Position numbers and translations under genes: made by a program | Source of the DNA: Sepioteuthis lessoniana | Lineage: Eukaryota > Mollusca > Cephalopoda > Myopsida > Loliginidae | NCBI GenBank assembly: GCA_963585895.1 | Contig: OY757911.1 | Span: forward strand, 95,211,148-95,275,147 | Length of the DNA: 64,000 nucleotides | Direction: 5' to 3' | Shown: positions 46,018 through 57,889 of the stretch, piece by piece | How the letters are laid out: each line of letters begins with the position of its first letter | Numbering within the stretch: position 1 is the first letter of the stretch | The notes under the pieces: model-generated | Database searches by the model: none | Told to the model about the DNA's origin: nothing | What the model saw: the letters and a program-made list of their open reading frames with translations, nothing else

Positions 46018-46030
46018 ATATGTATATAAC

Positions 46031-46572
46031 TATTAGTTGTATTTTGCAGCACACTGTACCTTTGGAAAAGCTCTCTGAAAGATTATTAAAAAGATCAACT
46101 TTCGTTTTGTTTTCACATGAAGGATTTCGAATCAATCGACTGTTGTTTTTATTTAAATCTAAAAGTCGAGCTTAAATGTATGCTATTAGTTCTATTTTGC
46201 TGCACATTGTACCTTTGGAAAAGCTTACAGAATGATCATTAAAAAGATCAACTTTCGTTTTGAGCTCAGAAGAAGGATTTCGAATCAATTGACTGTTTTT
46301 TTTATTTAATTCCACAGGTCGTGCTAAAATGTATGCAATTAGTTCTACTTTGCTGCACACTGTATCTTCGGAAAAGCTCACTGAAGGATTTGTATTTCAT
46401 CAGTGAGAGACGCAATTTCATCATGTTGAAATAAACGTATCTGATATCCTGGTCTGCGCTAAAAGATCAATATTTTTTCCGTTATTTAAAAGATAAACTT
46501 TCGTTTTGTGTTCCGATGAAGGATTTCGAATCGATTGACTGTTTTTATTTAAATCAACAAGTATTGCTTAAA
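46031..46572. repeat. 153-bp tandem repeat, about 3.5 units
   Basis: Units start at 46031, 46184 and 46337, an exact 153-bp period. Each holds 'ttagttctattttgctgcac', 'cctttggaaaagct', 'aaaagatcaactttcgtttt' and 'gaaggatttcgaatcaatt'. Unit 3 is interrupted by about 90 unrelated bases (46394-46485) and then completed. The period is a multiple of three, so the minus strand stays open across units with a 51-residue repeat (LIRNPSSELKTKVDLFNDHS...). I recognise no protein family, so coding is unproven. Confidence 0.85.
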
Positions 46573-46629
46573 TGTATGTTTTCCCGTTTTTACAAGCCAT
46601 ATATCTTTCTCTTTTTTGTTTGTATACCA

Positions 46630-46815
46630 GACAGCCCTTAAACACTTGGGAAAGGTATGAATCCAATTATTATCCCTTCAGCTACAGACAAATAGTAGGA
46701 ATAACTAGACATTTAAAACTTGACTTGACAACAAGTTTCGGAGAAAAGAAACTCTGGATTGAAGCAAGTAAAAATCATCTAAGCAAGACCGTGTGTCGCA
46801 TCCTGGTAGAGCCGA
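46630..46815 (+). mobile_element. tRNA-derived SINE family 1, fragment
   Basis: Body of SINE 1 (cttgggaaaggtatgaatcc, then caaatagtagg). Head and tail are lost or unrecognisable. Confidence 0.5.
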
Positions 46816-46829
46816 GAGTTTGATTAAAT

Positions 46830-48360
46830 AGAAATATTTGCTGTTCAATTTAGTTTTGATGGATGACAGAAAACACGATTAAACAATCCACAAATATACA
46901 CTACTAACGAACAAAACTGTATAAATCTGTGCGTTTGCCCGTGAATAAAAGCGTAAAAAAGAAGTCCGCAATTTATAATCTAAGATGGCAAATTAATATT
47001 TATAAATACATGATCCGTATAGATTAGGTATTGGAAAGAGAAGAGCGGGTATTTTTTTAATTGATGTTTCGATGTATTTGGTAGTGGAAGAAGGAAAGCC
47101 AAAGCATTCGATATTTAGCTTAAAATAACCTGAATTCTCCAGTTGGAGTATTTCTTATAAAGAGGAATAGAAGGTCATTTTTTTTTTAGACTTTTGGCCC
47201 AAAGCACCACCCTTTTTTTTGTCACCAAGTGAAAATGAAAACTGCATACTACTGGTTCAAAATGAGGGTCTTTAACTATCTGTTAATAATAGTGAAGACT
47301 AGTATCACCCGTTTTACTTTAATTCCATCACCACTTCGGCTGGTATGTAATAGAGAGATCCAGATCCAAAGAGATTCTTCTTAACTCTCAAGGAATTCAT
47401 CACGGCTGACAAGAGACCCCCAACTAATTTATATTATGTTCTTTTATGACTGATATAACATATGTTAGTCCAGCTGGGTTGGCTTGAATAAAACCTCCAC
47501 ATTCACCAAATCTCCATAGGATTTTCCTATATGTGACCGAGTCTTTATAACAGTAGATGCAAAAAGAATGATTGGTTCACTACTGGTTATTATCTGATTT
47601 AGAGTTTCATTTCTTTTCACACAGACGTGAAACATCTGATGTCGATGGGATTATATTAATTCTTACCTAACTAGTTTAGTATATATGTTCTTTTGAACTG
47701 CTATCATCAGTCACCGATTCGTCCTCCATAGATGTCTAGATAATGTCTAGATTATGTTATATTTTTTGTTCTCTATTAAGTACATTATGTTCATCTAATC
47801 ACCTCCTAACTTCTTTGATATATAAATTTCTATATTTGTAGTTTCTTCTTTATTCCGTTGCTTGGTTGTTTGATACTGCTATCGGTCTTGATATCCCATT
47901 TTCTGATATCCTTTTATTATTTCTTATATTAAGAAAATAATGATGTGAAATAACCACAACCCTCTGTCATATAACACATAGACCAAGCACATTACACTTG
48001 GTCTTTGTTCTTGTACTGTTTAGAGTAGGCATTTCGATACTTTCTGCCAATGGTCTGCAGTTACAGCTTTTCATAGCGAGGTTTTTTTTTCGATTCCTTG
48101 CTGGCTAATAGGTGTCAGGGATTTTTGGAATCCAGTTGATGCTCGGATTTCGCTAGGCCAGACACTTAACAAGGATCATAGACAACAGGTGAATCTGTTG
48201 AGTAGTATGCGAGAGACTGGAAACTATCAGTCGAAAGAACTCTACAATAATGGGCAGAGGAAATAGTCAGTAATTCTAGCTCAAATCAAGAAGAATGACA
48301 AAAATCAAGAACGCAATTGAAGCGCATTATGACCAGCTATGTGGAAAAATTCAGCTAACC
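46830..48360. other. Unassigned sequence
   Basis: No gene recognised. 47440-47580 has weak similarity to repeat A (ctccacattcaccaaatctc) that I would not call. Confidence 0.4.
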
Positions 48361-48365
48361 TAGCC

Positions 48366-48413
<48 letters not shown>
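48366..48413. repeat. (TA)n microsatellite
   Basis: About 24 TA units. Confidence 0.95.
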
Positions 48414-48415
<2 letters not shown>

Positions 48416-48639
48416 TTCGAGTAAATTGCGTCAAAGAATTATTGTCCAAAGTTTGATAACTCCAGAAATGTTTAAGTGAACCAATTCGGAATAGTTTTCT
48501 ATAACGAGATATATTGCTTTACTACAACTATACTATGAAAGCTGATCAAAGAAAATTTCTTTATCGGCCTATCATTGAGCAGAATATCTCTTCAAATAAA
48601 GGAACTGTTATCTAGTTCACGTTGTGAAGGATACCGTTG

Positions 48640-48835
48640 CTAAATGTGGACTTGGCTATCCGAGTTCACTATCTGAACGAGGCTGTTTGCAATTCATAAA
48701 GCACTAATAATATTGGGAAAAGAATAAATCCAACCACTCTCCCTCAAACCAAGAGCAAATAGTAGGGCAAGTTGAACTATTTAAAGTTAGAATGGCAACA
48801 CTCTGAATTCAAACCTGATTAGGAATGGAATGACC
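48640..48835 (+). mobile_element. tRNA-derived SINE family 1, diverged fragment
   Basis: Collinear with SINE 1: head remnant 'ggacttggctatccgagttc', 'cataaagcactaataatatt', 'gaataaatccaaccactctc', 'agagcaaatagtagggcaag' and 'ctgaattcaaacctgatta'. Confidence 0.55.
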
Positions 48836-49314
48836 CCTAACAGCCTATTTCTGCCCTATATACGTTACAAATGCAACTTCCTTTCAGACAAATATCATAA
48901 CAGGATAAATCTATATAAAGTTTAATGAATGGTAGAAGAGATATATATAGTTAAAAAAATATGTCGAATATCTATGACTTGACGATATTTTCTGATAGAT
49001 TCTTTGAAATACTTCTACAATTTTAGAAACTAAATACATGGCAGCTTTGTTAAAAATGCAGCAATTAGTTACACAGTGATTTAAAAATATCAATCCTGAA
49101 TCGATTTTAATTTCAATATGAATAATGGAAAAAAATAATAAATATACTTTTACCGTTTTTATTTAATATATATCTATTTTAAGCTAGAATAAATGAAGAG
49201 ATAAGTGCTGAAAAGTACGCCCTCGTTCTCATGTCTTGATTCAAAAGCTGTCTTAAGCGAAACATTTTTAAGAAGTTTTAGATGATATTGTCAATTTTGA
49301 AAATTAAATGAAAT

Positions 49315-49317
<3 letters not shown>

Positions 49318-49384
<67 letters not shown>
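49318..49384. repeat. (TA)n microsatellite
   Basis: About 33 TA units. Confidence 0.95.
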
Positions 49385-49393
<9 letters not shown>

Positions 49394-49629
49394 GGTAATA
49401 TTCGGTCAGGTTAAACCAGAGTTTGGAGTAATTCCCTCAGGACAAGAAAATCATTCATTTCGTCCCCCTCCACCCCACGTGTCTATTCTGTTTTAATAAA
49501 TTATCTATTGGATCTGAAGAAGTCCTGTAAAAAATCTTCTTCATGTTTTTGGTTCACACCAGAAACCGAAAATACAGGAAGGAAATAAATTTATGACCCT
49601 AAATTAACCAGTCTTTGTTTTTTTCTTAA

Positions 49630-49630
<1 letters not shown>

Positions 49631-49704
<74 letters not shown>
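49631..49704. repeat. (TA)n microsatellite
   Basis: TA array interrupted once by AA. Confidence 0.95.
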
Positions 49705-49819
49705 CTATAAAACAGCAAAACATAGGAAGGATTGTTACAAATCTAATAATACTATGAGAGATATTAAATATTTTGTGTCACACGTTCAGTGTCACTATTT
49801 CAGTGATATTGCATAACAA

Positions 49820-49961
<142 letters not shown>

Positions 49962-49965
49962 CATT

Positions 49966-50112
49966 TTTTTAGCACTAATACCCTTTCCCAAGGAGATGAA
50001 TCCCACCCTTCTCCCTTGAATGATACGGCAGACTAGGCTCTTTAATTTGGTATGGACACCCGTCATGGAGACGGAAAATTGAGTTGATGTCTGTCAAACC
50101 CCGCGTAAAAAT
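49966..50112 (+). mobile_element. tRNA-derived SINE family 1, fragment
   Basis: Body of SINE 1 without head (agcactaataccctttcccaa, atgaatcccacccttctccc, tgatacggcagactaggctc), directly after the TG array. Confidence 0.5.
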
Positions 50113-50114
50113 CT

Positions 50115-50635
50115 AAGTAAACTCTTCAAGTAAATGAATGGTTGGATATGTGGTGGAGAATTTTTACGTATATATTATACGGTTCTTTCCAGGATAGTAA
50201 TGTTGGTTCATTTTTTATCAAATTCCAATGGATTTACTTGTCTGGGATGGTCTCGTTTGGTGCCAGCTTATGAACCTTTTCGTCTTATTTCACCTTCCCA
50301 CATGTCTCGTACGTTCATTTATATATTTTTATTACTAATGTATTTGGTTGTATATATGTAAATCTTCTCTTTTTTTGTGTCTGCAGAAGCGAATCCAGTG
50401 GATTTATCTGTAAACGTATGTTTTTTTTAGTAACCAGTGTGTGTTTAAGTGTGCACACACATATATATGTAACTACACCTACGTACACCCCAACACACAT
50501 ATTTTTAAGATATTAAGTGATTCTAATGTAAATAAAGTTGTATTAATCTCCATACACAAATACATTTTAAAGATATTTGGTGTGTGTGTGTGTCCTGTTT
50601 TTTTTTTCAGTAGGGATAGATCTTAAAATTATTTG
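50115..50635. other. Unassigned T-rich sequence
   Basis: No supported feature. Confidence 0.4.
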
Positions 50636-50639
50636 TTGA

Positions 50640-51747
50640 TGCAATCAGGATTTCTTTGGTGAGTGCTTATATTTTTTCTATGAAGCTTTTCTTTTATTTG
50701 ATGCAATAAATAATCATCGGTCTGACAGATGCGCATTATTTTCCATTTTCTGTTGCTACATATGTAAAGATTTTTCCATACATCAAGTTTTCTGTTATCC
50801 CATGATTTAATATTACATTTATGTAGTTAGGCTCTATTAGTAAATGATGGAGTACATCCTTGTTAAATTATTTTTGCTTTTCGTACAATCGCTTATGTAA
50901 CCAATATTTTTGAATTTGCAACTTTGATTTCCATTCATTATGAATATTGCTTTTGGGTTTCGGAAAGTATACGATTTTCCTTCTATAACTATACGGAACA
51001 CAAAACATCTCACTTTTGCATCTTGAGACTCTTGGAGTTGTGTGATTCTCAAAGGTAGATAAGCATAGTGTATGCTTTAAATTCATCAACTGCTGTTTGC
51101 TTGAAAGTGTTTTTTGTGCTTAATATATTTCTAATTTTGCATTATTTTTATGTTGATCTGTGTTTCTTAAAATTTCTATAAATAATTCAGGGTTGTTTGT
51201 TTAATGTTAAAACCTATAGAAAGGGCTGTTTTAGAGGTTCATCGAGTATTTTGTTCTATTTTCCGGCTTTTTCTAACTTTTCATTTATCGATTTCGTGGT
51301 ATATTCTCTCTGATAGTGTGTTCTGCGTAGTTCTACAAATCGGACCAGTCGGAGGTTTTTATTGGTGCACATGGTAATTGATCTTGTTCATCATTTTACC
51401 ATTACTGGAAATCATGTTTGGATAGTATTTCCAAAAAACAATGTTTCTTAAAGTGTGTTTGTGAGCACAAAATTAATTTGTGCAGTTGTATTTCTTGTTT
51501 TTGTGGAGATATTTCATAATAAATGCTATTTTCCTGTGGGTTGGTAACTCTTTTCTATTTCATTATGCTTTTCAAATGTTGGTGGGGTTCTAAGGAATCT
51601 ATCTTGCCTTTCTAGATATGTATGATAATTTAGCCAAATATCTTGTATGTGATAATACGCATAGTTTTTCATTTTATCCTGTGCGTATCGGTGTGTATTG
51701 TAAGTATTTCATTGGTTGTCCGTTCGTGATGATGTTTGTTTTGATAA

Positions 51748-51805
<58 letters not shown>

Positions 51806-51970
51806 TTTATTCAAATATATGGCTTCATTTGTGGGGGATAATGTGTGTGTGGTTCTTTTCCCGGTGGGATATGAGGACTTTTTGTGATATATATTGGTTG
51901 GCTCCTTTTTTTGCAAGAGTTTCTCGTTTCTTTTGGTTTCGTAAAGGATCCATTTTATTATAATCCTGTT
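50640..51970 (-). pseudogene. Penelope-like element remnant (late RT and GIY-YIG part)
   Basis: Minus-strand decayed protein. In coding order it reads TMCTNKNLRLVRFVELRR and YTTKSINEKLEKAGK (51390-51240, matching the RICxIVxxxxL..L.KRGY stretch after the PLE reverse transcriptase). Then (50837-51052) come IEGKSYTFRNPKAIFIMNGN and CKFKNIGYISDCTKSKNN, with GIY at the start of the nuclease, followed by YSIIY and, after a stop, HKCNIKSWDNRKLDVWKNLY, KWKIMRICQTDDYLL and a C-terminal tail. The upstream part, 51500-51970, is A-rich in sense and probably more RT, interrupted by a (TG)n array (51750-51804). It is a different family from the copy at 40038-41027. Confidence 0.6.
51750..51804. repeat. 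(TG)n microsatellite
   Basis: About 27 TG units inside the Penelope remnant. Confidence 0.95.
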
Positions 51971-51974
51971 CTAT

Positions 51975-53090
51975 TTTGGGAAAATTGTATACCATGTTTT
52001 TGGTCCGAGATTTTTGGAGGTTTTTTTCCTCCCTTTACTACTTAGATTCCCTCAGTTCCGAAGGAAATTTTTTGTCGCTTTAAGGCAAATTTCCTTAATT
52101 TCTGTTCATAGTTTTGAATTTATTTTTGTTTATTTACTTACACAGCGTGTTGCTGTATCAACTTGCTTTCTATTTAGATCTTAAATTTTGTAAAGGCTTT
52201 GTTTTGCTTTTAGATTTTCAGCTTCTCTGCGTTTTTTTTCTTCCCTAATTTATTCGGGAATAAAGATAAAATACGTTTCTATGATTTTTAAATTCCAGGT
52301 TTCTTTGTTCTTAAGAGCATTAAATAATGCTATTTTCTTTTGGTTTAAAAGGTTTCCTCTCATTAAAAATTGTTGTTTTTTCGTCTTGCATGTGGGTTCT
52401 TTTACATCCGTTGGTACCCATGCTGAGGTTCAAAATAGTCTACTCCACATTTTTTTGTTGGGTTTAATTTTCTTTGGATGTTAGGTAGTTTTAGATGTCA
52501 ATTGTTGAACTTATTTTTTAGATTTTTCTCTACAAAAATACTGTTTCTAGTTTTTAATTGGGTCTGCTGCGAGTAATTCTTCTATGATGTTTTTTTTTTC
52601 TTTTCATGGCATTCTTTTGATTTTGTTAATATATAAAGTGATTATTACAGATCCAACTAGAGAAAAGAAAAATGTTTTTAAAAAGTCCGCAAGTGATTTA
52701 AATGTTGGTGTTTTTATTTTTATCCCAAATACACATATATTTGCACCTCTGATTTTGGGTATCTAAAGCTCTACTTCTATTGATTATAAAGTTGGATATA
52801 TACCGGAGTGTTCTAAAATAATAGCGTGTTCTTTTTCAATATACAGTATTTGAATGAGGAATGATGAATTATTCTATTTTTTTGTTAATTTTATGTAAAA
52901 TGCTCTCGCTATTGTCTCGATGGAGTTTATTGACTGTGATGATCTCGTCGGGTTATTTGCTGATAATGTTTTTTTTCTTTCTTTTAGTCCTCTATTCATA
53001 CTAAATACTATTGGAATGCGTGCATTCTTTGATTCTAATATGTTTGGGTACATATAAATCTATATAATCTGTGTTGTGTTCGTGCGTGGT
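51975..53090 (-). other. Unassigned, possibly more decayed Penelope sequence
   Basis: Strongly T-rich on the plus strand, like the adjoining Penelope remnants, whose coding strand is A-rich. I cannot identify catalytic motifs, so the continuity is only suggested by composition and position. Confidence 0.3.
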
Positions 53091-53097
53091 TGTTTAT

Positions 53098-53098
<1 letters not shown>

Positions 53099-53143
<45 letters not shown>
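53099..53143. repeat. (TG)n microsatellite
   Basis: About 22 TG units. Confidence 0.95.
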
Positions 53144-53146
<3 letters not shown>

Positions 53147-53229
53147 CGCGCAAGCAAGCATACATGCAGTCATATTGTTGTTTTCTACAGTTACAAGTAT
53201 GTTGGGAGGCATTTTCATGTCTCTTTTGT

Positions 53230-53650
53230 AGGATAAATTAGGATTTTTTAAAGGAAGGTTTACGTTTTTGGATGAAGCGGTTTTCTTTTGATTTGAAGCA
53301 ATAAGTAATCATCTGCCCGGTAGTTGGCCTTTATTTTAAAATTTTCCTTTCCTAAATAGGTAAAGATGTTTCGATACATAATTTATTTCTGAAATTCGAT
53401 GATTTGATATACCTTTTATGTAAATAGCCTATATTATTTAACGATTGAGTACAACCAACATAAATTTGTTTGCGGTTTGAGCAGTGGATGAAGTAAACTA
53501 CATAATTGTAGCTTAGTTTGTTTTTTTTATTTTATTTAAGATAGATGCTGCATTTAAGTTTAAGAAAAAACGTAGAATATCTTTGTATAATTATACAACA
53601 CACAAAGCATCGCATTGAATCGTGGACGTACAATTATATGTGTGTACACA
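53230..53650 (-). pseudogene. Penelope-like GIY-YIG nuclease remnant
   Basis: The minus strand reads SYNYVVYFIHCSNRKQIYVG followed by CTQSLNN. VVY and YVG occupy the GIY and YIG positions, with a C-x-x-C-like spacing between. Then come RYIKSSNFRNKL, a frameshift, KHLY-like and KGKF-like segments, and ENRFIQKRKPSFKKS, which resembles the usual C-terminus of these nucleases. It is related to the remnant at 50640-51050 (compare 'caataaataatcat' with 'caataagtaatcat'). The part upstream in sense is cut by a (TA)n array. Confidence 0.55.
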
Positions 53651-53699
53651 TAGCTGCACCCGTTACCTAAACAAATTAATGCCAGTTAATATATACACC

Positions 53700-53703
<4 letters not shown>

Positions 53704-53765
<62 letters not shown>
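53704..53765. repeat. (TA)n microsatellite
   Basis: About 30 TA units at the left end of a repeat D copy. Confidence 0.95.
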
Positions 53766-53768
<3 letters not shown>

Positions 53769-53945
53769 GGGAGATAGAGATGAGTTATCCACAGAGAGAC
53801 TATTTCATTGTATCACAGCACATCGGTGTGGCTAGACACGTGATATGTTCCAAGCCGGGAGCGAAACCCGCCGAGCTTTTCGTCAGGCTGATGACATACT
53901 CCTTGACCAAGTCTGCGACTCAACATTAGCTTGGGAACTAAGGAA
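53766..53945 (+). mobile_element. Dispersed repeat 'D', copy 1
   Basis: Head 'ttatccacagagagactatt ... tcattgtatcacagcacatc ... ggtgtggctag' shared with 60731-60860 and, inverted, with 60300-60390 and 60070-60125. The rest (ccaagccgggagcgaaaccc...) is specific to this copy. The head always adjoins a TA-rich run. The family is not recognised. Confidence 0.5.
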
Positions 53946-53984
53946 TATATATCAAAATATATGTATAAGAAAGTCGTCGGTCGG

Positions 53985-54070
53985 TCGTTGTCAAAGGCAA
54001 CCAGAAGGCTCCCTTCCGATAGCTACTATACTGCCGATGGATTGATTGGAACTGAACCTCGGTCTCCTTT
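53985..54070 (-). mobile_element. SINE family 3, internally deleted
   Basis: Tail 'gttgtcaaaggcaaccagaaggctc' (25 nt, shown as key blocks only: caaaggcaaccagaaggctc) and 'cgatagctactatactgccg' joined directly to the B-box region 'ggaactgaacctcggtctcc'. The middle of the element is missing. Confidence 0.55.
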
Positions 54071-54110
54071 ACCAATTGTGAAAACTCTAAAAATTATACC
54101 CATGGGGCAG

Positions 54111-54113
<3 letters not shown>

Positions 54114-54208
<95 letters not shown>

Positions 54209-54210
54209 TA
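54114..54210. repeat. (TA)n microsatellite with CA interruptions
   Basis: TA array interrupted at regular places by single C residues (tatacatata). Confidence 0.95.
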
Positions 54211-54499
54211 GTAACAAAAACAGACGTACGTTCAAGACATGAGGATTGGGGTAAAGACACAAATTTAATTCATAGATTCACGATTAAACTGACAGAGACA
54301 TCTCAAATGAAACAACCTCAGGCTATTGGCAGGGAATTAGATAAAATTATTTGCGATCCCTCTCACAAATTCTATTTTTAGAAGAACCATATAATATTCG
54401 TGTGAAAAACTTTTTTCCCATATTAAGGAACTCAGATATTTAAAGAGGATCCAATATTATTATAAATTCTATGTATCACCTATGAAGTAGAAGATACAT

Positions 54500-54525
54500 G
54501 TATCTATCTATCTATCTATATATCT

Positions 54526-54592
<67 letters not shown>
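54500..54592. repeat. (TCTA)n and (TG)n microsatellites
   Basis: Five TCTA units followed by about 32 TG units (54528-54592). Confidence 0.9.
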
Positions 54593-54593
<1 letters not shown>

Positions 54594-54594
54594 C

Positions 54595-56525
54595 TGTGTC
54601 TCTGTTCCTGTGTACATATGAAATGGATTGTTTGATTTTTTGGTACATATTTCATGTTAAACTTTTTTGGATCACCCGGAGATTTAAAGAAGTTTTTTAA
54701 TATTTTTAACATCAAGATTTATTTATACACACCCACACACACTCGTGCGTGCATATGCCTCTGTGTGTGTGTGCGCGCGTGTGTGCGCACTCGCGTGCGC
54801 ACGTGTGTGTCTATTAACTTTTTCCTTTCAAAAAATATAATCATATACTTTATCGTTACAAATATTTTTAACAATTATTTTCTTAGTGCTTAGTCGAAAG
54901 GAAGTGGACTGGAATATAAACTAATTTCTAAAATTCTCTTCATCGGTTCCTCATAATTTATATTGTATTAATGAAATTCACTGTTATGAGTCAAAATCAG
55001 TTTAGAAATATTATCTTTAAACCAGAGGATATAGGACAGCAATACTAATTAGTATAATAAATCTTAGTCTTTAAAGGAATACACAATATATTTAAGAACG
55101 TGGTGATCAATTTGTAAAGATAAAACAAGGGCCCATTTAAAGATAATTATTTTCATTGAATATTTTTCTCATCATATTGAGCAGCATACTAAAAAAAATT
55201 ACTGGTTGGTCTGATGATAATCTCTATCGGTGACGAATTTTCTCATCCGGTTGAGTAAATTTCTTCTCTGGAAAACAAAAATGCCAGTTGATAAATATAA
55301 AAAGTTTAATAACAGAATTTTCAGTGAAATACATTCAACCATCGTATGGCATCTATAATTATACAAACAGATTACGGCATCTGAACTGATTATATGCGTG
55401 TCGGTTTTAAGTTATCTTTTGCAACTCAGTGAAATGCTTCGGTCATTTACTCTTGAATGCGTTGATTGGTGATTTGGCTGGCTGGCACTCATACACTTTT
55501 AAGGAGTTATATCTCGGTCATCTACATTCAAATTTCCGTGTGTGCTCTGTCTCTCTCAATACAAGTCGATCCATTCTCTATCCTTTTTGGTGTTTGGTGT
55601 ATGAGACGGCAAATGTTCACATGAACGTAGAAAAGGAATGACCCAAAGATACGGGAAGAGTCGATTCCAACGAAAAATAAAAAGCTGTAACTGCGCATTG
55701 TATCTGTCATACATTTTTATCTGGTCAGCGACATCAGAGGCATAACAGATGGAATTAAACAACATAGGTCCAAAAAAGCTTACTTAAACCGTTTTTTTTT
55801 CTTTTAGTTTTCCCGTCGCAAACAGATTCACTAGCACTGATATAACAGTCACCCGTGACTACGTTACATATTACCAAACGTTTTACAGTCATAAAGAACA
55901 CGTGTTGGAGTAATAACACCGGAAAAGTAAATACAGAAAACTGAACAAGTTTATTTATTAAAAGTCAAAATAGAAAACGGTGCTTTTTTTGTGTTCTGAT
56001 ATAGCAACATCGCAATTTATGGGCACTTAAAACTATCTCAGCTGGCTTACTTCCTTTAAGCAACTATTTGCACAAATGTCCATTGATCAAAAGATCGACG
56101 TAGGCGGGGAAGAAACCAATTGATTGAAAAAACATTGTCTTTCCAGACGAGACATTTGTTCGAACTTTGGCGACGAAAATATTTTTTTCGTTCTCTATTA
56201 ATCTGAAATGCATAAACAGCCAAAGTAGCAAAGAAAGAAAAAAAAAAGTTTACAAAAGACATAAAAAACAATTATTCTTAAAACAATTTGTTTGATGTCT
56301 TACGGGCTCTTGATATTTTTTCGTTTATTTCTATTTTTCATTTTTTGTATTTTATTTTTTTTTTTTTTTGCAACGACGTTTAAAATACAAATAAATCAGA
56401 CATTATAGTATCTACTCCTCGGAAATGTGCATTTGCTTTGTTGATAAGAGTTTGCATTTTTTATGCGTTTTCATACTATTTTATTTCTGTGACTTCACTT
56501 CAGCTTCCAACGATTATATTTGCTC
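54595..56525. other. Unassigned sequence
   Basis: No gene recognised. An imperfect GT/GC alternating run lies at 54760-54812. 55430-55760 is less AT-rich and open for 60-70 codons on both strands, but shows no family I can name. Confidence 0.4.
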
Positions 56526-56531
56526 ACGTTA

Positions 56532-56679
56532 AACCTAATTTAAAGGAAAATATCAAATATTATTCATTGAATATCTAACTGAGAATATATATATGTATAT
56601 GTGTGTGTGTGTGTGTGTGTGTCTTCAGCTAGATATTCAATGAATAATTTTTGATATTTTTTACTTTAAATTAGGTTAT

Positions 56680-56718
<39 letters not shown>

Positions 56719-56726
56719 CATATATA
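56532..56726. repeat. Nested inverted repeat with TG and CA arrays
   Basis: A 53-bp arm at 56532-56584 (aacctaatttaaaggaaaat ... attcattgaatatctaactg) is inverted at 56623-56677 with few mismatches. The first arm is followed by TA/TG (56585-56622), the second by its counterpart CA/TA (56678-56726). The order arm, TA-TG, arm', CA-TA gives two overlapping palindromic pairs. It ends where the RTE LINE fragment begins. Confidence 0.75.
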
Positions 56727-57345
56727 GTAGACAAATTCACTTACCTAGGAAGCAGCGTCTCATCAACCGAATAAGACATCGACACGCGGTTAAGAAAGGC
56801 ATGGACAGCCATCAATAGGCTGTCGATCATATGGAAATCAGACCTAACCAATAAAATGAAACGCAGTTTCTTCCAGGCAGCTGTCGTATCGATACTGCTA
56901 TATGGATGCACTACATGGACGCTGTCGTATCGATACTGCTATATGGATGCACTACATGGACGCTAACAAAACGGCTGGAGAAAAAGCTAGACGGCAATTA
57001 CAAAAGAATGCTGCGAGCAATATTGAACAAGTCCTGGCTGCAAAACCCTACAAGACACCAATTGTATAGCCACCTGCCTCCAATCACGAAAACTATCCAA
57101 GTTAAACGAACCAGACATGCAGGACACTGCTGGAGAAGCAAGTACGAGCTGATAAGTGATGTACTCTTATGGACCACCACATATGGCAGGACGACCAGCA
57201 CGAACATACATTCAGCAGCTATGTGAGGATACGGAATGTAGCCCTGAAGACCTGCAAGAGGCGATGAACGATAGGGAAAAGTGGCGAGAGAGGGTCAGGG
57301 CTTTCCGTGCTAGCGGCACGACATGATGATGATGATGATGATGTA
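56727..57345 (+). pseudogene. RTE-type LINE ORF2 C-terminus with 41-bp internal duplication
   Basis: Plus-strand 5'-truncated copy. It reads DKFTYLGSSVSSTE (then a stop), INRLSIIWKSDLTNKMKRSF and FQAAVVSILLYGCTTWT. Exactly 41 bp are then repeated in tandem (56880-56920 = 56921-56961), shifting the frame. The continuation LTKRLEKKLDGNYKRMLRAI, HPTRHQLYSHLPPITKTIQV-like and RHAGHCWRSKYELISDVLLW is well kept. A small frameshift near 57180 separates RPARTYIQQLCEDTECSPED and EKWRERVRAFRASGTT. The element ends in (GAT)n (57326-57343), the usual short tandem tail of this LINE. Confidence 0.9.
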
Positions 57346-57349
57346 TTAT

Positions 57350-57540
57350 GTGTGTGTTTTTACTGTTGCCTAGGACATGATGGAAGGGTGAACTACTTTA
57401 TGGGGGCACTCTAGGAAGTGCGCTTTAATTTAAACTGCGCGTTTATTTTTGTTGCTATATTATATTAATTTCGTAATTTCTCGAAACGTATAATCTTTTT
57501 TGTTTGCTTTTTTTATTCATTTGTTTATAATTTTTATTTT
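57350..57540. other. Unassigned short interval
   Basis: AT-rich spacer between the RTE 3' end and the RLE LINE fragment. Nothing recognised. Confidence 0.4.
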
Positions 57541-57544
57541 AAAC

Positions 57545-57860
57545 TTTTGAGAGTTTTACATAGTGGTAGTGTCTCATTTGGAATCTGAATAACAGCGCGT
57601 CTCCTCAAGTCTCCAAGACTCATCTCAGCCTTTGTGGATCGTTCCAAGTGCACTGATTACAGTTGGTACCACTGTCATATTCCAGTTCCACAGTCTTTTA
57701 GTCCCGTGGCAAGGCTCAAGTATCTATTAATCTTTTCCATTTCTTTTATTTTCATTCTTTGGTGAATCTTGACGGTAAAATCACCAAGATTACATTTTTT
57801 TTGTTATCACAAATTCTGAATTCTGACCGGGAATTGATGTTCCTTTTTTTTAATCCCAAA
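57545..57860 (-). pseudogene. RLE-type LINE C-terminal fragment, second subfamily
   Basis: The minus strand reads EFVITKKM, then CNLGDFTVKIHQRMKIKEME (frameshifted), KINRYLSLATGLKDCGTG and, in another frame, EMSLGDLRRRAVIQIPNETL. This matches the nuclease C-terminus of the RLE LINE (family: RPDLIIINKKK..IVDFAVPADHRVKLKE..EKKDKYLDLA) but differs clearly from the copy just upstream in sense (57890-59640). It starts next to a TAA/AAT-rich run (57863-57883). Confidence 0.65.
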
Positions 57861-57862
57861 GC

Positions 57863-57883
57863 TATTATTATCATTATTATTTA
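57863..57883. repeat. Short imperfect (TAA)n run between two RLE LINE copies
   Basis: attattatcattattattta on the plus strand. It is the only sequence separating the 3' end of one RLE LINE fragment from the 5' end of the next. Confidence 0.8.
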
Positions 57884-57889
57884 CTCATT

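Noticed and set aside
55429..55765. Overlapping open frames on both strands in a less AT-rich patch
   Set aside because: Open on both strands for 60-70 codons without a recognisable motif; not enough to call a host exon.
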